A stretch of 64,000 bases of DNA from Methanospirillum hungatei JF-1 (GTDB lineage Archaea; Halobacteriota; Methanomicrobia; Methanomicrobiales; Methanospirillaceae). The notes beneath the pieces were generated by a model, which was not told the DNA's origin, ran no database searches, and saw only the letters and a list, made by a program, of their open reading frames with translations. Made by a program: the position numbers and the translations under genes. Positions 53,745-62,907 of this stretch are shown one piece after another. The stretch is taken from positions 1,400,936 to 1,464,935 of the forward strand of contig NC_007796.1 in the NCBI RefSeq assembly GCF_000013445.1, read 5' to 3'. Numbering within the stretch: the stretch's first letter is position 1; each line of letters starts with the position of its first letter.

Positions 53745-54359
53745 ATGTCTGAATTTGTATCCCTGCTTACTAGTGAAATCGGTGAAATCGCAGTAATCCC
53801 CATCAGTGCCCTGAATAATACCGGCCTAGAACATCTGAACCCATTTCTGGCACCAGGGAACACGGTCATATTTCTTGGCTCTTCCGGAGTTGGAAAATCA
53901 ACGCTTATCAATACCCTCAACGGAACATCTGTTCAGAAAACGGAGGATATCAGAGAAGACGATGGAAAGGAAAGGCATACCACGATGGTCAGGCATCTGG
54001 TTTCTCTCCCTTCAGGAAGCTGTCTGATTGATACGCCTGGGATGCGGGAGATCCGAATCTGGACTGCTGAAGAGTCTGTTCAGGATGCATTTGAAGACAT
54101 TGCAAAGTTTTCACAGAGATGCAGGTTTTCAGACTGTGCCCATGAACAGGAACCAGGATGTGCAGTCAGAAAAGCCGTTGAAGAGGGAGAGAGATCCGCT
54201 GGTCGTCTGGAGCGATACAAAAAATTGCTGAAAGAAGCAGCATTTGAGAGAGGAAATGCAGAGATAGGGCTAAAACGGTTTGAAAAGATCAGATACAAAG
54301 GAATCAGTCAACTCGCGAATGAATATCGGGAGAAGAAAAAATGGGATGCATACCGGTAA
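53745..54359 (+). CDS. RsgA-like circularly permuted GTPase, N-terminally truncated
   Basis: 204 residues. RsgA GTPases have motif order G4-G5-G1-G2-G3. Here G5 (IPISALNNTG), G1 (GSSGVGKSTLIN), G2 (RHTTMVRHL) and G3 (DTPGMRE) are present, with a C-terminal zinc region (CRFSDCAHEQEPGCAVRKAVEEG). The N-terminal OB-fold and the G4 NKxD motif are absent; intact proteins are about 300-350 residues. RsgA is a bacterial ribosome-assembly factor, so transfer from bacteria is likely. A promoter-like ttcatataacc precedes it at 53717, so it may still be expressed. Confidence 0.8.
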   Translation: MSEFVSLLTSEIGEIAVIPISALNNTGLEHLNPFLAPGNTVIFLGSSGVGKSTLINTLNGTSVQKTEDIREDDGKERHTTMVRHLVSLPSGSCLIDTPGMREIRIWTAEESVQDAFEDIAKFSQRCRFSDCAHEQEPGCAVRKAVEEGERSAGRLERYKKLLKEAAFERGNAEIGLKRFEKIRYKGISQLANEYREKKKWDAYR

Positions 54360-54722
54360 TACCTGACATAGCCGAACTCTCCGGTCCAGGATAGAACTGA
54401 TCAACTAAAAAAACAAATTCATTCAATTCTTCTGCTACCTAAAATGATAGGATGACGATCGATTGGTTCAATACATTCAGGCCTTCATAAGGAGAACATA
54501 GTCAGACATATGGACATACATACATAATTCTTGTAATCCGGATGCTATTGATAGTATAATGGCAACCGGCCATATGGGTTTGTCTTAAAACAACTCTTCT
54601 TTTCTGGTGATCAGAGTACACACTCATATAGATATGGAATGCCAGGCTGGATACTTCCCGCGGATTGGCGAAAACATTATCATTTTATCGGATGAGAATG
54701 ATATTCAGAGGAGGTTATTGAG
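54360..54722. other. Intergenic stretch, no gene seen
   Basis: About 360 bases between the RsgA-like gene and a secreted-protein gene on the same strand. A GGAGG (54712-54716) serves the downstream start. I see no conserved ORF, repeat or RNA fold. Confidence 0.5.
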
Positions 54723-55421
54723 ATGAAAACAATTTTTCTTGTTGCCCTTGCAACGATTATTCTCCTGTGCAGCTCATCTATGGTTACTGCAGAAGAAAAA
54801 CCCGGTATAGATATTCTCACTCAAAACTCATGGAATGGATCCTGGGCATCTGATGAATACTCACTTCTTATTCTTCAGAATGGTTCATTCATCGCTGGCA
54901 GTTATACGCCGGATAACATTACTGCCCGTGATCCTGGTCTGCTCAAAGGAACCTTATCAGAAGACGGATGTACCTTTTCAGGAATCTGGTCTGAAGCAGG
55001 CACTGTTTCTTTGATTCTTGCCGATGATGGAGAGTCATTTTCCGGCACAGGAACGGTGAACCAGGAGGGGCTTATGGAAGAGCCCTTCACCTATACGATA
55101 CATGGAACCAGAGAAGGAACGAGACAAGATGTGAATAACACCTGGACAGGAACATGGAAAACCGGGAGTAAAACATATAATCTTACGCAGAATGGAACCG
55201 CACTCTCCGGCTCATATATACCGTTTGACCTTGATTCTGACGAACCCGGACTGATTGACGGAGTCATATCTGAAGATGGAAAAATAATGAACGGGACATG
55301 GATTGAAACGGGTAAATTTTCGTTTATTATGAGTGATGACGGTCTGACATTTAATGGAACATATACAACAGAACTCACCGAACAGGCTGTTACAGATAGC
55401 TGGAATGGAATAAAAATTTAA
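54723..55421 (+). CDS. Secreted protein with two repeated beta domains
   Basis: 232 residues. A signal peptide (MKTIFLVALATIILLCSSSM) is followed by two homologous units of about 95 residues. Each has W-x-G-x-W, a LILQNGSFIAGSY / NLTQNGTALSGSY segment, DPGLLKGTLSEDG / EPGLIDGVISEDG, and a DDGESFSGTG / DDGLTFNGTY ending. Similar small domains occur in secreted archaeal and bacterial proteins; function unknown. Many N-x-S/T sites could be glycosylated. It converges on the Cache histidine kinase. Confidence 0.75.
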   Translation: MKTIFLVALATIILLCSSSMVTAEEKPGIDILTQNSWNGSWASDEYSLLILQNGSFIAGSYTPDNITARDPGLLKGTLSEDGCTFSGIWSEAGTVSLILADDGESFSGTGTVNQEGLMEEPFTYTIHGTREGTRQDVNNTWTGTWKTGSKTYNLTQNGTALSGSYIPFDLDSDEPGLIDGVISEDGKIMNGTWIETGKFSFIMSDDGLTFNGTYTTELTEQAVTDSWNGIKI

Positions 55422-55427
55422 TTTTTC

Positions 55428-58235
55428 CTAACCCATCTTACTATCTTTTCTGTATTTACCTTTGGGAACATCGATCTCAAACCGGCATCCTGTACCATAC
55501 TGTCCATTTTCGATAATTGTAATATCAGACATTGCAAGGATCTCTCGTGTCAGAAACAGACCATATCCGGTATTCTTACCAAAACCTCTTTCAAAGATAT
55601 ACTTTTTCTGATCATCCAAAATCCCGGTTCCATCATCCTCTACCGTGATAAGAAAACCGGTACTGGTCTCGGTTCCACGAACTTCAATATATGTCAGATC
55701 TCCCCCATGACGGATTGCATTTTCAATAAGATTATAGCAGACCTTCTCAAAAAGGGGATCACATAAAATTGAAACCCCGGCTACATTCACACGAACCTGC
55801 ACGTCTCCCGTATCAATCTGGTGAGCAACCCGTCTGAACACCTCTCCGATATCCTGCCACTCAGGTAATTTCAGTCCGAGTTCCTGGTATGTCTTTGAAA
55901 AGGCAACAAATTGTTCAATTTCAGTCAATGAGCGCCTAATACGATCAATATAGTCCTTCTGTTCCTGGTGTAACTCATTATCATCCAGGAAGGATAGGAA
56001 TGCTTTTGAGATCATAATCTTATTCAGGATATCGTGCCGGGTAATTCCGGATAAAAGGTTTAACTTTTTATTTGCAACCAGTAGTGCTTCTTCTGCCTGC
56101 TTATGAGAGGTGATATCTCTTACCGACTCTATTGCACCGACAACATTCCCATTCTTATCATACAAAGGGGCAGCGATAACAGAAATATATGCCATCTTTC
56201 CCTTAATTTCAACCCAAAGACTTGTTGATAACAGATCTTCAGACCTGTTGATTGCCGGGTATAAACCATCATAAGATAACTCAGGATGTAATGCATAGTC
56301 TATGAGCAGGGGCCTTTTCTCTGAATATATTGCATATGAGTATTGGAAATCCCCTTTACCAATCATGGACCCCGAGTCATACCCAGTAAACTTCTCCATT
56401 GCACGGTTCCAGAAGAGAATGACCCCATTCTTATCGATGACAAAGGTAGGATCTGGGAGGAGTTCAAGGATCATCTCTACCCGTGAATAGGCATCACGAA
56501 GAGCTTCCTTTTCTGCAAAAGAGATGATTGCCTGACGTTCAATGGTGATATCACGGATGTGGACCAGACTTAAGATGTCACCATCTTCGGTGACCTTGGT
56601 TACTCGGATATTCAGATATTGCTCAGCATTATCTTTGGTTCGTGATATTGTTCGGCTTTCATATCCATCCGAACCGGCGTTCATTGAAGATTCAATCATC
56701 TGGGCAATAGTCTTGCCAATTTCATCGAATAAACCAGTAATTTCTCTTCCAGAAACTATGTTACCGGACAGAGAAAACATCTCTTCAGCTGCATGATTCA
56801 TCTCAAGAAGTGTATATCCTTTACAGAGGATGATCGCATCTACAGAGGCCTGAAAGAGACTCATGTATCGCTCTTCACTGGCTTTCAACGATGAAAACAT
56901 GGTCTTTAACTGATCAGCCATAAATTTGAAGGAATGTGAAAGTTCACCAAGTTCGTCTTTTCGGTTAATATCAGTCCAAGAGGAGAAATCACCATCAGCA
57001 AGGGCTTTTGCGGACTTGTTCATCGCAAGAACAGGACGGGTAATGTACCGTGCAAGGAGAATACAGAGGATAATTGTTCCAAGAAGGGAACCTAATAAAA
57101 TCAGCAGGGTAGTCTTATTGTGAGCTTCAATACTCCCCATGAAATCAGATTCAGGAATGACAACCACAATAAGCCAGTCAAGCCCATATGAGTCTTGGTA
57201 TGGAGATAACTCAACACGCAACGGACCCGATTCAAAATCACAAATAAATTGTTTTCTGGTCGAAATATTGGTACTATTTTCCATATGATGACTGATAAAA
57301 TACGTCACTTTCTGAATGACCGGATCAGTACATTCAGCAGCATAGAGACGAACCAGCTCGCCATTAACCTGATGATAAGGTTCTTTGATGGTTGAAGCTG
57401 CAATTATCTGACCATTTTTATCTATAATGAACGCCTGCCCGTTTTCAGAGATCTTGATCTGCTGCAGGAAGTCTCCAATCCCACTCAATGTCAGGGATGT
57501 GTCCATGACTCCTATGAGAGTTTCCTGATCAGAATATGCAGGAGTAACAGCATCGATACTGACCACTCCTTCAAGCCACATATAAATCGGTGTCCATGCC
57601 GGACCCCCTGCCCTGACTGCTGCCTGATACCACGGTCTGGTCCGGGGATCATAATCAGGTATTGTCAGTGTCTTTTCCCCTAGACTTCCATCAGGTAACA
57701 GGCGGTACTCTATAAAGGAATGATTTGTCAGTGAGTTTGAAACGCCGTAAAACCGCTCGGTTCCGTTTACCAATCCAGGGGCACCTACCTTTGAAATGAT
57801 GGTATAATTGCCATCCTGCTGATTAGCATAGCATACTGCTTCAATCGTATCAAATCGAAATGATAACTCTCTGAAATACGAGATCAGGTCGGAATTTTTA
57901 TGGACATGTATATGCCCGAGCCTGATACTGTCAAGACAAAGTTGGTTTACCAGATGAGGGGTTTTGAGATATTCATTCAATTGATCGGTTATCCGATCAG
58001 AGACCTCACCCTGAACCTGTCCGGCCAGTTCATTAACAGCGAACTGACTGGCCTGAAATGAAAAAAATCCGGTGATACAGATAGCAAGGAAAACTATGAG
58101 TGCAAAACTAATGGTGAGGACGGTTTGTAATTTAAATCTTCCAATAAAATGACTGCTTTTTTGAAACACCGTTTCTTCGGACTCATTAACTGAAGAATCA
58201 GAAGAACCTTCTTTTGGAATCTCGTGAGAGTTCAT
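55428..58235 (-). CDS. Cache-HAMP-PAS-PAS sensor histidine kinase
   Basis: 935 residues. A first membrane helix (approx. 38-62) is followed by a large extracellular double-Cache domain (DPRTRPWYQAAVRAGGPAW, approx. 200-218), a second helix (approx. 375-395), HAMP, two PAS domains (second with FVIDKNGVILFWNRAMEKFT), the H-box GITRHDILNK, and a HATPase with NLIENAIRHG, DDGTGI and GFGKNTGYGLFL. It senses an external small molecule. The PAS2 region shares the RPLLIDYAL-type insert with the REC-PAS protein in this window. No partner regulator is adjacent. Confidence 0.9.
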   Translation of the reverse strand: MNSHEIPKEGSSDSSVNESEETVFQKSSHFIGRFKLQTVLTISFALIVFLAICITGFFSFQASQFAVNELAGQVQGEVSDRITDQLNEYLKTPHLVNQLCLDSIRLGHIHVHKNSDLISYFRELSFRFDTIEAVCYANQQDGNYTIISKVGAPGLVNGTERFYGVSNSLTNHSFIEYRLLPDGSLGEKTLTIPDYDPRTRPWYQAAVRAGGPAWTPIYMWLEGVVSIDAVTPAYSDQETLIGVMDTSLTLSGIGDFLQQIKISENGQAFIIDKNGQIIAASTIKEPYHQVNGELVRLYAAECTDPVIQKVTYFISHHMENSTNISTRKQFICDFESGPLRVELSPYQDSYGLDWLIVVVIPESDFMGSIEAHNKTTLLILLGSLLGTIILCILLARYITRPVLAMNKSAKALADGDFSSWTDINRKDELGELSHSFKFMADQLKTMFSSLKASEERYMSLFQASVDAIILCKGYTLLEMNHAAEEMFSLSGNIVSGREITGLFDEIGKTIAQMIESSMNAGSDGYESRTISRTKDNAEQYLNIRVTKVTEDGDILSLVHIRDITIERQAIISFAEKEALRDAYSRVEMILELLPDPTFVIDKNGVILFWNRAMEKFTGYDSGSMIGKGDFQYSYAIYSEKRPLLIDYALHPELSYDGLYPAINRSEDLLSTSLWVEIKGKMAYISVIAAPLYDKNGNVVGAIESVRDITSHKQAEEALLVANKKLNLLSGITRHDILNKIMISKAFLSFLDDNELHQEQKDYIDRIRRSLTEIEQFVAFSKTYQELGLKLPEWQDIGEVFRRVAHQIDTGDVQVRVNVAGVSILCDPLFEKVCYNLIENAIRHGGDLTYIEVRGTETSTGFLITVEDDGTGILDDQKKYIFERGFGKNTGYGLFLTREILAMSDITIIENGQYGTGCRFEIDVPKGKYRKDSKMG

Positions 58236-58491
58236 GTATCAGGTAGGTAAAGATCTATCATTCAAAGTATAATAGGATAAATATATCCATCTTATCCTGG
58301 CTATGGAGTAAAATAAGATTGAACTGAGAGATTTGCCCAATTTATCACAGAAGTAAAATTAAAAAAAATGACCGGATTTATCTAAATATCATTTCCCTCA
58401 ATATTTTTAAGAGGCATTGACCATGTCGGTATGAATCACCAAAACTTTTAATGGTATTCCAACCGAATCCAGAATCAGGTGAAGTACTGCT

Positions 58492-58911
58492 ATGACAACA
58501 CAACTCATAGAATATTTTAACAAGTCACCACGGATCGGAGTACTAAGTACGGCAGATAAATCAGGCCATGTTGATTCTGGTATTTTTGGATCACCCCGGA
58601 TGACTGATGAGAAAACGGTGATCATGGGACTTTCAAATAACCGGACACTTGCGAATCTGCAGCAAAATCCCCATGCAGTCTACCTGATCATTGAACCGGG
58701 AACAACAATTACTGACTGGAAAGGGATTCGAGTTTACCTGGTTGCATTACAGATTGCAACCTCCGGAGGGGATTTGGATGCGTTTAAAAGTCAAATCGCT
58801 GAGGTGATAGGGAAAGAATCTGCAGATATGATGGTAGCACTGGTAACTTTTGAGGTCACTGGAGTCCGGCCGATAGTAGACATGGGTCAGGGATGGGAAC
58901 AATCAATATAG
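58492..58911 (+). CDS. Pyridoxamine 5'-phosphate oxidase-like flavoprotein
   Basis: 139 residues. A split-barrel FMN-binding fold: LIEYFNKSPRIGVLSTADKSGHVDSGIFGSPRM at the N-terminus, then NRTLANLQQNPHAVYLIIEPG. Such small proteins bind FMN, F420 or haem and often reduce unknown substrates; true PNPOx activity is unlikely. Monocistronic. Confidence 0.82.
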   Translation: MTTQLIEYFNKSPRIGVLSTADKSGHVDSGIFGSPRMTDEKTVIMGLSNNRTLANLQQNPHAVYLIIEPGTTITDWKGIRVYLVALQIATSGGDLDAFKSQIAEVIGKESADMMVALVTFEVTGVRPIVDMGQGWEQSI

Positions 58912-58930
58912 TTTCTCTTACGGACTTCCT

Positions 58931-59119
58931 TCAAAACCGGCTATTCAATCCCAATTTAGAGAGATCATTTTTCATAAAACCCTTCAGGGACCGATCCTGT
59001 ACCAGTTCATGCATGCTCTTGCAAATGGAACATTCATGGTCTTTTACCTCTCCGGAGCGATTACACTCCTCTGCACAGGGATATTTTTCCGGTTTAATAG
59101 GGCACAACAGAAATGTCAA
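58931..59119 (-). CDS. Possible small cysteine-rich protein
   Basis: A 62-codon frame from TTG 59119 with clustered cysteines (CPIKPEKYPCAEECNRSGEVKDHECSICKS). The spacing suggests a zinc- or Fe-S-binding peptide. It lies 67 bp downstream of clpB on the same strand. No good ribosome-binding site is visible and I recognise no family, so it may be spurious. Confidence 0.3.
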   Translation of the reverse strand: MTFLLCPIKPEKYPCAEECNRSGEVKDHECSICKSMHELVQDRSLKGFMKNDLSKLGLNSRF

Positions 59120-59186
59120 AAAGGATCAAATCATGAAGATTGATTACTCATCGGAAAAAAAGGAGACTGTTTTTAGATCTCACCGT

Positions 59187-61784
59187 TCAGGTATTTCGAA
59201 ATACCAGGGACCCATCCTTTTCATCCACAATGATCTCTTTCTCTTTCGTAACCTCTCCGGCAAGTATCATCTTCGAGAGTTCATTGAGCAGGTTTCTCTG
59301 GATAACCCGTTTGATGGGACGTGCTCCGAACAGGGGATCAAACCCGAGGTTTGCTATATGACCGATTGCTTTCTCTGTGACGGTGAACCTGACATCATTC
59401 TTCTCAAGCATCTTCCTGACGATATCAAGCTGCAGTTTGACGACCGTACGAATCTCATCCATGGTCAGTGGCCTGAACATGATGACTTCATCAATCCGAT
59501 TCAGAAACTCCGGACGAATCGTCTTCTTGAGAAGATCAAACACCAGGTCTTTGGTCTGATCATAGATCTCCTCCCTGTTTTTGTCAGTGACATGTTCCAG
59601 GTTTTCCTGGATGATATGTGACCCGATGTTTGAGGTCATAATGATGATGGTATTCTTAAAGTCTACCGTCCGCCCCTTATTGTCAGTCAGTCGGCCGTCG
59701 TCCAGAACCTGAAGCAGGATATTAAAGACATCCGGATGGGCCTTCTCTATCTCGTCAAGTAATACCACAGAGTAGGGTTTTCTCCGGACCGCTTCAGTCA
59801 GCTGACCCGATTCCTCATATCCGACATATCCAGGCGGAGCACCAACCAGCCTGGAAACCGTGTGCCGTTCCTGGTACTCGGACATATCAATCCTGACCAT
59901 GCTGTTCTCATTATTGAAGAGAAATTCTGCAAGGGCTTTAGCTAGTTCTGTCTTCCCGACACCGGTTGTTCCGAGGAAGATGAATGATCCGATTGGCCGC
60001 TTTGAATCTGACAGACCTGCACGGCTCCGGCGTATGGCATCAGATACCGCCCGGATAGCTTCATCCTGACCGACAACACGCTTATGAAGTTCTGCCTCCA
60101 GGGTGAGGAGTTTTTGTTTCTCACTCTGCAGCATCCTGCTAACCGGAATGCCGGTCCACCTGGAAACCACTTCGGCTATCTCTTCTGCATCCACCTCTTC
60201 ATTGACCATGGCCGAATCTTTCTGCAGGTCGGTCAGTTGTTGCTTCAGACCCTCGATGATCTTTTCTTTCTCAGGGATCCGGCCATATCTGATCTCAGCA
60301 ACCTTTCCGAGGTCTCCGGCCCGGTTGGCACTTTCTGCCTCAAATTTGAGATCTTCTATCTGATTTTTCAGCAACTGTATCTGTTCGACAATATCCTTCT
60401 CTGACTGCCATTTTGCCTTCAGCCGGTTCCGCTCCTCGGTAAGATTTCCAATCTCCTCATTGAGAGCATCAAGTTTAACCTGATCCTTTTCCCGTTTAAT
60501 GGCTTCCCGCTCTATCTCCAGTTGCCTGATCTTCCGCTCAATTATCTCAAGTTCTTCAGGAACGGAGTTTATCTCAAGCCGGAGTTTTGACGCTGCTTCA
60601 TCGATCAGGTCAATCGCCTTGTCAGGGAGGAACCGGTCGGAGATATACCGCTGCGAGAGTTCAACGGCTGCAATTATGGCTTCATCCTTGATCCGGACAT
60701 GATGATGTGTCTCGTATTTTTCCTTGATACCACGGAGGATGGATATCGCATCCAGGGTATCAGGCTCGTTTACCATCACCGGCTGGAACCGTCGTTCCAA
60801 GGCCTTATCTTTCTCAAAGTACTTCTGGTATTCCTTTAAGGTCGTTGCACCAATGACATGCAGTTCTCCCCTGGAAAGAGCGGGCTTTAAGATATTGGCG
60901 GCATCCATTGCCCCTTCACCAGCCCCGGCACCGACAAGGGTATGAATCTCATCAATGAAGAGGATGATTTCGCCGTCTGATGAGACAACCTCTTTTACCA
61001 CACTCTTGAGTCGTTCCTCAAATTCTCCCTTGTATTTCGCTCCTGCAATCAGGGCACCCATGTCAAGGGAGAAGATCTGCTTCGTCTTCAGGTTATCAGG
61101 AACATCACCGTCAATAATCCGGTGTGCAAGACCTTCTGCAATTGCAGTCTTTCCAACACCAGGCTCACCGATCAGTATCGGATTATTCTTTGTTCTCCGT
61201 GATAGGATCTGTAAGACCCTTCTGATCTCATCATCCCGGCCAATGACCGGATCAAGTTTTCCGGAGAATGCAAGTTCATTCAGATTCCGTGCAAACTGAT
61301 TTAAGGCATTATAGGTCTCTTCTGCAGTCTGGCTGCTAACTGTGGACCCTTTCCTCAAAATTCGGATAGCCTCTTTCAGATCCTTTTCAGTCACGCCAAA
61401 TTCTTTGAGCAGTCGCGAAGTTGGCTCATTCACCGAGAGAATACCGAGAAGGAGATGTTCAATCGAGACGAAATCATCCTTCAATTCCTGGGCATATCCA
61501 CTCGCTTTCTGGAGGGCTTTTGATGAATCGTGTGAAAGGTACTGTTCCCCTCCAGTAATTTTTGGTAATGCCTCAATATTTCGATCCAGAACCTGGTTTA
61601 ACCGGTCAAGATTGACATTGAGTTTTTTGAGGAGGTAGGGGATGACATTCTCATCTACAATAAGCATCCCTTTGAGAATATGAGCAGGTTCTATCGCCTG
61701 GTTCTGTTTACCAGCAGCGATATCCATCGCTTTCTGAATTGCTTCCTGTGATTTGAGTGTAAAATTGTTGAAGTTCATAATCAT
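59187..61784 (-). CDS. clpB: ClpB disaggregase
   Basis: 865 residues, full length. Clp_N repeats (approx. 5-145), AAA module 1 with GEPGVGKT (approx. 206-213) and FIDEIHT, the long coiled middle domain (approx. 410-525) that defines ClpB, and AAA module 2 with [15 protein letters not shown] and [12 protein letters not shown], then the ClpB D2-small domain. It rescues aggregated proteins, usually with DnaK/DnaJ. A TATA-like CTATATATAG (61813-61822) stands about 30-40 bp before the ATG. Confidence 0.95.
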   Translation of the reverse strand: MIMNFNNFTLKSQEAIQKAMDIAAGKQNQAIEPAHILKGMLIVDENVIPYLLKKLNVNLDRLNQVLDRNIEALPKITGGEQYLSHDSSKALQKASGYAQELKDDFVSIEHLLLGILSVNEPTSRLLKEFGVTEKDLKEAIRILRKGSTVSSQTAEETYNALNQFARNLNELAFSGKLDPVIGRDDEIRRVLQILSRRTKNNPILIGEPGVGKTAIAEGLAHRIIDGDVPDNLKTKQIFSLDMGALIAGAKYKGEFEERLKSVVKEVVSSDGEIILFIDEIHTLVGAGAGEGAMDAANILKPALSRGELHVIGATTLKEYQKYFEKDKALERRFQPVMVNEPDTLDAISILRGIKEKYETHHHVRIKDEAIIAAVELSQRYISDRFLPDKAIDLIDEAASKLRLEINSVPEELEIIERKIRQLEIEREAIKREKDQVKLDALNEEIGNLTEERNRLKAKWQSEKDIVEQIQLLKNQIEDLKFEAESANRAGDLGKVAEIRYGRIPEKEKIIEGLKQQLTDLQKDSAMVNEEVDAEEIAEVVSRWTGIPVSRMLQSEKQKLLTLEAELHKRVVGQDEAIRAVSDAIRRSRAGLSDSKRPIGSFIFLGTTGVGKTELAKALAEFLFNNENSMVRIDMSEYQERHTVSRLVGAPPGYVGYEESGQLTEAVRRKPYSVVLLDEIEKAHPDVFNILLQVLDDGRLTDNKGRTVDFKNTIIIMTSNIGSHIIQENLEHVTDKNREEIYDQTKDLVFDLLKKTIRPEFLNRIDEVIMFRPLTMDEIRTVVKLQLDIVRKMLEKNDVRFTVTEKAIGHIANLGFDPLFGARPIKRVIQRNLLNELSKMILAGEVTKEKEIIVDEKDGSLVFRNT

Positions 61785-61824
61785 GATCTCTTTGTTATTG
61801 ATTTGTAATTCTATATATAGTTAT

Positions 61825-62211
61825 TGTAAGCCATTCATATTTTTTCTAAAGAGAACGGATCCACTAAATATCATAAAATAGGGTACATTTTCAAAAAAAC
61901 CCAAAATATTGATATAAAGGTTTTTTTATGAAGGGGAGTAGGATAGGTACAACCAACTCTCAGTTCTCTTCAGATTCTGTGATTTTCATAAACCGGGTAA
62001 ACTGGTAGACCTCTGGTATCCTCCCTTTCTCCCAATTCTTCCATTTCCATCGCAAAAGGATGTATGACCTCAAATATTGGAGATAAGGACAAATAGCTAG
62101 TAAAGACGGACATTAATAGATACATTGATAAACGTCCGGATTATCACTAGTTATCCATACCCACAATATTAATATTATCAATCTCCATAAGGATAAAGTA
62201 AGGGACATCTC
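61825..62211. other. Divergent intergenic region, clpB and response regulator
   Basis: About 390 A/T-rich bases. Contains a rightward TATA-like tgatataaaggt (61911) followed by a 26-codon frame (ATG 61928, MKGSRIGTTNSQFSS...) that may be chance, and A/T boxes near 62165-62180 close to the response-regulator start. No RNA gene recognised. Confidence 0.45.
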
Positions 62212-62850
62212 ATGGGGAAAAACCCTAAGAAAATACTCATTATCGATGACGAAGCGGTATTCAGAGAGGCAATGACACGAGCGCTGACCTCTTGCGGGTA
62301 TCGGTGTGTTCCAGAGGAAGATCCAGCGAAAGGGATAATGAGACTGAAACGAGAACCATATGATCTGGTTCTCCTTGATATCATGATGGACCCTGTTGAT
62401 GGATGGGATACCTTAGCTCATCTCCGAACTTTCTCAAATGGCAGAGAAACACCTGTTATAATGGCATCGGCGAAAAAACTCAATATCGACGAGGTCATCA
62501 GGTATGGTGAATATCTTGCAGGTTTTGTCGAAAAACCATTTGTAGATACAGAATTCTGTGATGCAATAGATGAATTCTTTGACTGGTATGATCCCCTTAT
62601 AGCAAACGCAAATGCTGCACGATTACAGGGCGTCTCTCCGGATATATGTACTTCCTGGATTCGTGTTGGGAGGCAGATAAAAGCAATCACCCAGATGTTG
62701 GAATATGTGAATCCATCCTGCATACCTGACGAGTCAATGTCAGAAGATGAATGTATGGACCGGCGGATGGCCCAGGTTAGGGAGATATTAGAAAGAAAGA
62801 GGAGAGAGCGAGACAATATAAAAATTCTCTATCCGGTTTTTTCTATTTAG
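62212..62850 (+). CDS. Response regulator with unassigned C-terminal helix domain
   Basis: 212 residues. REC domain: acidic pair IDDE (approx. 11-14), phospho-Asp 56 in VLLDIMMDPVDGW, Ser/Ala in IMASAKK, and Lys in VEKPF. The C-terminal about 80 residues are helical with a basic end (EILERKRRERDNIK) and resemble no DNA-binding domain I know. Output probably by protein contact. No kinase is adjacent; the two orphan kinases in the window are possible partners. Confidence 0.87.
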   Translation: MGKNPKKILIIDDEAVFREAMTRALTSCGYRCVPEEDPAKGIMRLKREPYDLVLLDIMMDPVDGWDTLAHLRTFSNGRETPVIMASAKKLNIDEVIRYGEYLAGFVEKPFVDTEFCDAIDEFFDWYDPLIANANAARLQGVSPDICTSWIRVGRQIKAITQMLEYVNPSCIPDESMSEDECMDRRMAQVREILERKRRERDNIKILYPVFSI

Positions 62851-62907
62851 GTACATGGTTTTTCCAGATGAGTATCATCAAATAATTAGATTAGAATTTT
62901 TCTCTCT

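Noticed and set aside
58893-59621. 242-codon plus-strand frame downstream of the PNPOx-like gene
   Set aside because: Most of it is antisense to clpB, which has full-length homology on the other strand; no family resemblance.
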